Of a stretch of 64,000 bases of DNA, positions 58,778 to 64,000 are shown piece by piece. Positions within the stretch are counted from its first letter, which is position 1, and every line of letters begins with the position of its first letter. The notes beneath the pieces were generated by a model that was not told the origin of the DNA, searched no databases, and worked only from the letters and a program-made list of their open reading frames with translations. Position numbers and translations under genes: made by a program. Origin of the DNA: Sandaracinus amylolyticus. Its GTDB lineage: Bacteria > Myxococcota_A > Polyangia > Polyangiales > Sandaracinaceae. The DNA lies in the NCBI RefSeq assembly GCF_000737325.1, contig NZ_CP011125.1:2294001-2358000 (forward strand), written 5' to 3'.

Positions 58778-60259
58778 GTGACGTTGCCTCGTCCTTACTC
58801 CGAGTCGGACGACGAGGTCGTCGTGGACGGCTGTGTCCGCGGGGATCGCGACGCCTACGAGGTGCTCGAGGCGCGTCACGGACCGCTCGCCGAGGTCGTG
58901 ATGCTGCGCGAGCTCGGGACCGCCGCGGAGAGCGAGCGCGAGCTCGAGCAGATGCGCGACGCGCTGTGGGATCACCTCGCACGACACGGCGGCGCGGCGC
59001 TGCGCACGTGGACGCCGCGCGAGAGCTCGCTGCGCGCGTGGCTCTGCGTCGTCGCGCGCAACGTCGCGCGGAGGCAGGTCGAGTCGAGCACGACGCGCGC
59101 GTCGATCGTCGCGTTCTTCCCGACGCCGCCGGTCCTGCACATGCGCGACGTCGAGGCCGAGCAGAGCGCGATCCTCGTGCACGACCTGCTCGAGCGACTG
59201 CCGCCGACGTCGGGCGCGCTGGTGCGGCTGCGGCTTCGCGGGATGGATCGCGAGCAGATCGCGGGCGCGGTCGGGCAGGCGCAGGCGGTGATCGTCGCGA
59301 GCTTCGAGCGCATCGCGGCGCGCATCGGCGAGGAGGTCGAGAAGGGCGGCGAGAGCGCGGCGAAGCTCGCGACCGAGGCGTACCGCATCGTGCTCGGCGC
59401 AGCGGACGCGGCGGAGCGCACGCGCGCGGCCGTGCGCACCGAGGACGACGAGGCGTTCCGCGCAGCGCGCACGATGGCGGAGGCGACGTGGCGGAGCGTG
59501 CGCGCGCGCGTGCTCGGCAAGAACGCGTCGCACACGGCGCTATGCCTCGACGAGAAGGCGATCGCCGGTTTCGTCGACGGCACGATGCGCGGTGCGGCGC
59601 GCGCGCGCAGCGAGGGTCACGTCGGAGCGTGCGCGCGATGCGTCGACGAGGTCGCGACGCTCTCGACCGATCTGCGCATCGTGCCGGTGCTGCGCGACGC
59701 GGCGGGGCTCGATCGTGCGGTCGCGGTCGCGGCGGGATGTCTCGCGGCGACGCGCTTCGAGGCGGCGCGTCGGGTCGCGGCGCTCGTGCGCGGAGAAGAA
59801 GAGCGCGATCGTCGTGCGGCGCGCGACGTCGAGCGGCTCGCGCGCGCCGCGGCGTCGCTGCACGGCGGGCGTCCGCCTCCGACGAACGAGGTCTCGGGCC
59901 TCGTGGTGCGTGGGCTTCCCTCCGACGAAGAGGCGCCGCTCGTCGCGTTCGAGGCGCTCGCGCGCGACGACGCGCACGCGGCGCATCGCGCGATCGACGA
60001 TCACACCGCGCGTCATCCGGTCGCGGCGCGGCTGCGCCTGCTCGCGGCGGGCGCGGGCGAAGATCCGGTGCGCGCGCGCTCGCTCGCTCGGGACGTGACC
60101 GCGAGGCCCCGCGCCGATCGCGGCGCGCTCGAGGATGCGACGTGTGTGCTCGCGCTCGCCGAGGGCCGCGCGCTCCCTCGCGAGATCGTGGTCGAGCGAC
60201 TGCGCGACGTGCTGCCCGACGTCATCCGCGTGACGCTCGCGCGCGTCGCGCGCGGCTGA
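58778..60259 (+). CDS. ECF-type sigma factor domain fused to zinc-finger anti-sigma-like domain
   Basis: 493 residues, GTG start. Residues about 10-110 read as sigma region 2 (D-G-C-V-R-G-D-R-D-A-Y-E-V-L-E-A-R-H-G, then L-R-A-W-L-C-V-V-A-R-N-V-A-R-R). Residues about 130-185 read as region 4 (L-E-R-L-P-P-T-S-G-A-L-V-R-L-R, G-M-D-R-E-Q-I-A-G-A-V-G). After a helical linker, D-E-K-A-I-A-G-F-V-D-G-T-M, then E-G-H-V-G-A-C-A-R-C (about 280-289), gives the H-x3-C-x2-C of zf-HC2/ZAS anti-sigma domains. The remaining 200 residues are helical without a membrane helix. It may be a self-inhibited sigma factor. Confidence 0.7.
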   Translation: MTLPRPYSESDDEVVVDGCVRGDRDAYEVLEARHGPLAEVVMLRELGTAAESERELEQMRDALWDHLARHGGAALRTWTPRESSLRAWLCVVARNVARRQVESSTTRASIVAFFPTPPVLHMRDVEAEQSAILVHDLLERLPPTSGALVRLRLRGMDREQIAGAVGQAQAVIVASFERIAARIGEEVEKGGESAAKLATEAYRIVLGAADAAERTRAAVRTEDDEAFRAARTMAEATWRSVRARVLGKNASHTALCLDEKAIAGFVDGTMRGAARARSEGHVGACARCVDEVATLSTDLRIVPVLRDAAGLDRAVAVAAGCLAATRFEAARRVAALVRGEEERDRRAARDVERLARAAASLHGGRPPPTNEVSGLVVRGLPSDEEAPLVAFEALARDDAHAAHRAIDDHTARHPVAARLRLLAAGAGEDPVRARSLARDVTARPRADRGALEDATCVLALAEGRALPREIVVERLRDVLPDVIRVTLARVARG

Positions 60260-60276
60260 GAGTGTGTCCAACATCG

Positions 60277-60345
60277 GCTCGCCCGCTCAGGGCCCTCCCG
60301 TCGACGTGCTCCGCACGCTCGCGTGCGGTCCCTGAGCGGGCGAGC
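60277..60345. other. Nested perfect inverted repeat
   Basis: Outer arms of 16 bp (60277-60292 and 60330-60345, GCTCGCCCGCTCAGGG and its exact complement) enclose a second perfect hairpin, CCGCACG/CGTGCGG around CTCG (60311-60328). There is no T-run. It may be a strong bidirectional terminator after the sigma fusion gene or a small mobile repeat element. It lies 18 bases past the stop at 60259. Confidence 0.8.
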
Positions 60346-60393
60346 ACTCCAGCTGGACTGAGACGGATCTCGGGGCGCGCCTCCAAACACCGG

Positions 60394-60416
60394 ACGACGA
60401 CGCGTCGCGTCGTCGT
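60394..60416 (+). promoter_or_regulatory. Hairpin in the leader of the Cys-rich metalloprotease-like gene
   Basis: ACGACGACG/CGTCGTCGT arms (60394-60402 and 60408-60416) around CGTCG, ending just before GGGAGG and the ATG at 60432. When formed it would sit next to the ribosome binding site, so it could affect initiation; the role is not known. Confidence 0.4.
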
Positions 60417-60431
60417 GGGAGGTCGCAGCCG

Positions 60432-61796
60432 ATGCGAGGGCTCGAGGTCCGTCGTGCGTGGATCGGGGTGTTGTGCTCGCTGCTCGCCGTGGGCTGCTCG
60501 TGCGAGCCCAGCGCGCCGATGGAGGAGGAGGACGCGTCGGAGCCCGAGTGGGACGGCGCGTTCTTCCGCTGCGCGGGATCGCAGGACGACACGCCGACCG
60601 AGGAGACGCTCGCCGCCGCGATCGAGCGGATCGACGTGTGGGAGGACGGCGAGATCAGCGTGCCGCTCGGGCCGCTCGGGTGCGTGCGCTACGAGCGCGT
60701 GATCGAGGGCGGTGTGCTCGTCGAGAGCCGCGTCGTGCGCGAGATCGACGTCGAGTACGACCTCGAGCTCGAGGGCTTCGTGCCGGTGATCGTCACGCTC
60801 GCGGAGTGGACGCGCGGCAGCGACGGAGTGATGCGCGGGCGACTCCACGCGGACGACGAGGTCGAGCGCGACGACACCTTCTTCGAGATCGAGGAGACGA
60901 TCGGCGCGGGACGCCTCGAGCGTGTGTTCCGCAATCCGTCGAGCCGCGACGTCGAGGAGCGGACGATCATCGAGCGCCGTGCGGACGGCTCCGAGTGGCA
61001 GACGCGCGAGGAGCTCGTCGAGGGCGTGCTGACGACGGTGAGCGAGACCCGGATCACCGACGAGCACCTCGAGCAGGATGGCGGTGGCGGCGGTTCGTGC
61101 GACGTCGGCGACTGCGACGATGCGACGAGCGAGCGCCTCAATCGACTGATGCGCCAGGTGATCCAGCGCGGGTTCGACTGTCTGCTCAACCAGGGCGCGG
61201 ATCGCGGCGACGTGCGCGCGCGGAGCCTGATCGCGATCGGCCTCATGTGGAACAGCGCGCGCTCGTTCCAGTGCGCGACGGGCTCGGGCTGCGGCTACTA
61301 CGGGCGCTGGTGTCTCGCCTGTCAGCTCGAGGGCGAGACGCTGCAGATGACGCTGCTGATCGACGGGCGCACCGACGCGCAGCTCTCGGAGACGATCTTC
61401 CACGAGATCATGCACGGCGCGGTCGGCGTGCACGACGAGGACATGGTGCAGCTCGTCCGGCAGGACGGGGACACCGAGTACCAGATGCTGCGCTACACGG
61501 ATCCCGTCTACGCGTGCACCGAGTTCTGCTTCGGCAGCACGGCGTATCGGAACTCGTGCTCGTGCGCAGCCTGCTTCCGCGTGCGCACGTGCCACGACCT
61601 CTGCTCGAGCGCGGGTGGATGCGTCGCGCGCGACGCGATCACGCGCGAGGTCGTGATGAGCGAGGCGGTCGGCGCCGCGTGCCGCACCGAGGGCGAGCCC
61701 ACGACGTTCCACCGCACGATGGCGGCGTGCCAGGGCGCGTGCACCGGAGGCTCGTGCCGCAGCTACAGCCGGTCCTGTGATCCGACCTGCAAGTAG
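60432..61796 (+). CDS. Cys-rich lipoprotein with HExxH zinc-metallopeptidase motif
   Basis: 454 residues; signal peptide with lipobox (L-L-A-V-G-C). The N-terminal half is acidic and strand-rich. The zinc motif is F-H-E-I-M-H-G (His324, Glu325, His328), followed by acidic V-H-D-E-D that could supply a third ligand. The surrounding 150 residues contain about 20 Cys (C-S-C-A-A-C, C-H-D-L-C and a C-x-G-x-C-R end), which should form disulfides outside the cytoplasm. The Gly run G-G-G-G-G-S near residue 217 may be a linker. No peptidase family was recognised, so substrate and activity are open. Confidence 0.75.
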   Translation: MRGLEVRRAWIGVLCSLLAVGCSCEPSAPMEEEDASEPEWDGAFFRCAGSQDDTPTEETLAAAIERIDVWEDGEISVPLGPLGCVRYERVIEGGVLVESRVVREIDVEYDLELEGFVPVIVTLAEWTRGSDGVMRGRLHADDEVERDDTFFEIEETIGAGRLERVFRNPSSRDVEERTIIERRADGSEWQTREELVEGVLTTVSETRITDEHLEQDGGGGGSCDVGDCDDATSERLNRLMRQVIQRGFDCLLNQGADRGDVRARSLIAIGLMWNSARSFQCATGSGCGYYGRWCLACQLEGETLQMTLLIDGRTDAQLSETIFHEIMHGAVGVHDEDMVQLVRQDGDTEYQMLRYTDPVYACTEFCFGSTAYRNSCSCAACFRVRTCHDLCSSAGGCVARDAITREVVMSEAVGAACRTEGEPTTFHRTMAACQGACTGGSCRSYSRSCDPTCK

Positions 61797-63327
61797 CGCG
61801 GGCATCGCGGCGGTCGCGGCGGCGGCCGCGATCACCACGATGTTCGTGTACGCGCCGCTCGCGGATCTCTCGCTCGAGCGATATCAGCTGCCGAAGGAGC
61901 TCGCGCTGATCGCGGCGTCCGCGCTCGCGATCGGCGGGCTCGCGCGGCGCGTGCGCTGGGACGTGCTCGATGTCGCGATGGGGCTCGCCGCGATCGCCGC
62001 CATCGCGAGCGCTGCGTGCGCGACGAACGGGTGGATCGGCGCGCGTCTCGCGGCGCTGACGGTCGCGGGCGTCGCGCTCGCGATCGCGCTGCGCGAGGAG
62101 GACGACGACGCGCGGGATCGCGCGCGCGGTTGGGTGATCGCGGCGGCGGGCGCGCTCGCGGCGATCACGCTCGCGGAGACGTACGGCGCGATCGCCGGGA
62201 TGTCGTCGTACGGGCGCGCGCCGGGCGCGACGCTCGGGCAGCGCAACACCGTCGCGCACGTGCTCGCGATCGTCGTGCCCTTCGCGTGGCGCGCCTCGAT
62301 CGTGTCGTCGCGCGCGCGGTGGCGGGTCGCGGCGATGCTCGTCGTCGCGCTCGCGAGCGCGGCGATCGTCGTGACGCGGAGCCGCGCCGGCTGGCTCGCG
62401 CTGGGCATCGGGGCGATCGCGCTGGCGGTGTGGGCGGTGGTCGATCGTGGTCGTCGCGCGCGCCACCTCGGCAGCGCGCTCGCGATGACGAGCGGGATCG
62501 TCGCGGTCGCGACGACGCGACCGGCGCTCGCGTGGCGCAGCGCGCACCCGTATCGCGACACGCTCGAGCGGCTCGTCGACGCGAGCGGCGGGAGCGGCCA
62601 CGGGCGGCTCGTGCAGATCGACGCGTCGCGCGCGCTGATCCACGAGCATCCGTGGCTCGGCGTGGGCCCGGGGAATTGGGCCGTCGAGTATCCCGCGGTC
62701 AGCCCGTCCGGTGATCCCACGTTCTTCGCGGATGCGTGGGAGCACACGGGTCGGCTCCTCACGAGCGACGTGGCGGCGCTGGCGATCGAGCGCGGCGCGC
62801 TCGGCGTCGTCAGCGGGCTCGCGTGTGGGATCGCGCTGATCGTGGTGATCGCGCGGCTCGAGGATCGATCGCTTCGCGCGGTGTGCGCCGCGTGCCTCGG
62901 CGCGACGGTGCCGCTCGTGCTCTTCGACTCGGTGCTGCAGATCGCGGCGCCGCTCGCGGTGCTCGCGGTGTTGCTCGCGCCGCCCGTCGATCGCGAGGTG
63001 CGCGTGTGGGGCGCGCCGCGCTGGATCGGGATCGTGCTCGCGACGGGCTTGATGCTCGCGGCGACCCATCGTGCGATCGAGATCCAGGCGCTCGCGCTGC
63101 GGGCGCACGGCACTCCTGCCGCGCTCGCATCCGCGGCGCGGCTCGACCCCGGCGACTACACGTCGCGCGCGAGGCTCGCGGAGACGCTGCTCGCGGAGGG
63201 CGACTGCCCGCACGCGCTGCCGCTGCTCGACGAGATGGTCGCGCTGCGCCCGCGACACCGGCGCCCGCGCACGGAGCGCGAAGTGTGCGAGGCGCTCACG
63301 GCACCACGCACGCCACGCGCTCGCTGA
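61777..63327 (+). CDS. O-antigen ligase/polymerase-like membrane protein (Wzy/WaaL type)
   Basis: 516 residues with about ten hydrophobic helices. The central part has the ligase-type sequence: T-R-S-R-A-G-W-L-A-L-G, and then the periplasmic loop S-G-H-G-R-L-V-Q-I-D-A-S-R-A-L-I-H-E-H-P-W-L-G-V-G-P-G-N, with the conserved R-x-x-x-W/H pattern of the O-antigen ligase family (Wzy_C). The C-terminal tail holds a TPR-like segment (L-A-E-T-L-L-A-E-G-D-C-P-H-A-L-P-L-L-D). It joins or polymerises surface polysaccharide. The GTG overlaps the metallopeptidase gene by 20 bases. Confidence 0.85.
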   Translation: MIRPASSAGIAAVAAAAAITTMFVYAPLADLSLERYQLPKELALIAASALAIGGLARRVRWDVLDVAMGLAAIAAIASAACATNGWIGARLAALTVAGVALAIALREEDDDARDRARGWVIAAAGALAAITLAETYGAIAGMSSYGRAPGATLGQRNTVAHVLAIVVPFAWRASIVSSRARWRVAAMLVVALASAAIVVTRSRAGWLALGIGAIALAVWAVVDRGRRARHLGSALAMTSGIVAVATTRPALAWRSAHPYRDTLERLVDASGGSGHGRLVQIDASRALIHEHPWLGVGPGNWAVEYPAVSPSGDPTFFADAWEHTGRLLTSDVAALAIERGALGVVSGLACGIALIVVIARLEDRSLRAVCAACLGATVPLVLFDSVLQIAAPLAVLAVLLAPPVDREVRVWGAPRWIGIVLATGLMLAATHRAIEIQALALRAHGTPAALASAARLDPGDYTSRARLAETLLAEGDCPHALPLLDEMVALRPRHRRPRTEREVCEALTAPRTPRAR

Positions 63328-64000
63328 CGTCCACGCCGCCGCGGCCATCGCGCACCACCGCGGTGAACCGCACGAGCAGCCCGCTCTCGGGCACTTCGTC
63401 GATCTCGGGCAGCGCCCAGTCGATCTCGATCGCGGGGTCCTGCGTCGTCGTGTCGTCGACCGCGCTGAACGTGCGCTCGAAGCGGCCGGCCGTCGCGAAG
63501 TGCGAGATCTGCAGCACCTCGCGCTTGTCCACGTTCGCCGGAGGATCGCCCTCGACCGCGACGTACGTCTCGCGATCGGCGTCGCTCGCCGTGATCGTGA
63601 TCGTGCGGTCCGCGCGCTCGCTCGAATCGATCTGCGGGATCTCCAGCTCGGCGCATCCGTCGAGCGGCGGCTCGGCGCTCGGCGGATCCCAGGCGTCTCC
63701 CGCGAGCGTCCATGCCTCGTCGGCGATCGACGGATGTCGGTTCGCGGCTTCGCCCGTCGCGAGCGGGACGTTCAGCACGACGAGCTCCGCGCGCTCGCCC
63801 TCGGGCCCGCCCTCGCACTCGGGCACGTCGCCCGTGTCGACGAGCGCAGGCGTGCCGCCGCCGACGCACACCGCGCCGGTGATCAGCAGCTCGCGCCCCG
63901 CGCCCTCCGGCACCACCAGCTCGGTGCGCAGCGGCTCGATGCTCGGCGCGCGCGGCGGGAGCACGACGATCGTTCCCGGCGTGCACGCCGGCGCACCGGT
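63296..64000 (-). CDS. Hypothetical secreted protein, C-terminal part (gene begins beyond the window)
   Basis: The frame stays open to base 64000 (the first residues read T-G-A-P-A-C-T-P-G-T-I-V-V-L-P), so the start lies outside. The visible 234 residues are strand-rich with repeated acidic turns (G-D-V-P-E-C-E-G-G, D-W-A-L-P-E-I-D-E-V-P) and Ig-like features such as L-L-V-R-F-T-A-V-V-R-D-G-R-G-G-V. Several Cys are present. The 3' end overlaps the convergent ligase-like gene by 32 bases. No family was recognised. Confidence 0.6.
   Translation of the reverse strand, partial: TGAPACTPGTIVVLPPRAPSIEPLRTELVVPEGAGRELLITGAVCVGGGTPALVDTGDVPECEGGPEGERAELVVLNVPLATGEAANRHPSIADEAWTLAGDAWDPPSAEPPLDGCAELEIPQIDSSERADRTITITASDADRETYVAVEGDPPANVDKREVLQISHFATAGRFERTFSAVDDTTTQDPAIEIDWALPEIDEVPESGLLVRFTAVVRDGRGGVDVSERVACVVP

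Overview
The window reads as chromosomal DNA of a large-genome myxobacterium, most like the Sandaracinus/Polyangiales group. The evidence is very high G+C with GCG/CGC-dominated codons, many lipoproteins and secreted proteins of unknown function, two eukaryote-like Ser/Thr kinases, ECF-type sigma factors, and one protein ending in a MYXO-CTERM-like tail (Cys-x-Cys, hydrophobic helix, Arg cluster). Because of the high G+C, long antisense open frames lie under almost every gene. I chose frames by domain content, signal peptides, start-site context and overlaps with neighbours. I saw no rRNA, tRNA, CRISPR array, insertion sequence or prophage.

Layout. 1-8050: metallo-hydrolase end, PfpI/DJ-1 protein, tetratrico-like protein with a probable frameshift, three lipoproteins and an organophosphate-type MFS transporter. 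8056-11790 (minus): NhaR-like LysR regulator, polysaccharide pyruvyl transferase and FAD oxidoreductase. 11825-16916: GDPD-like lipoprotein, a small secreted protein, a 42-bp tandem repeat array, then an MbnH/MbnP (di-heme enzyme and copper-protein partner) operon. 17037-27648: HAD hydrolase, response regulator, SpoIVB-type S55 peptidase, secreted beta-propeller, DUF418 protein, Ser/Thr kinase, two membrane proteins and an alpha/beta hydrolase. 27655-32050 (minus): a four-gene, mostly translationally coupled cassette. It encodes a VgrG-extension-like domain, a LysM plus peptidoglycan-binding protein, an 832-residue protein built like VasX-type pore-forming type VI effectors, and a small membrane protein that may give immunity. 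This is the most interesting locus. 32276-43061: lipoproteins, GMC oxidoreductase with thioesterase, MFS transporter, a 21-bp tandem array, TGS1-like methyltransferase, MYXO-CTERM propeller and TPR/PEGA protein. 43163-50931: 2-oxoacid dehydrogenase E2, TerB-like protein, Lon-type peptidase domain fused to helical repeats, ECF sigma with partner, and peroxiredoxin-glutaredoxin fusion. 50950-64000: UPF1-like helicase, SDR operon with divergent LysR, lgt, kinase-LysM pair, sigma factor fused to a zinc-finger anti-sigma-like domain, Cys-rich HExxH protein, O-antigen-ligase-like protein and a partial gene.

Regulation. Several genes carry a TTGNN(C/G)-like -35 box, usually an 18-bp spacer and a TAnnnT -10 box. 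In some of them the -10 box sits only 6-7 bases before the start codon, which suggests leaderless transcripts. In two cases the -35 box overlaps the stop codon of the gene upstream. Two tandem arrays (42-bp and 21-bp units) both fill gaps between convergent genes.
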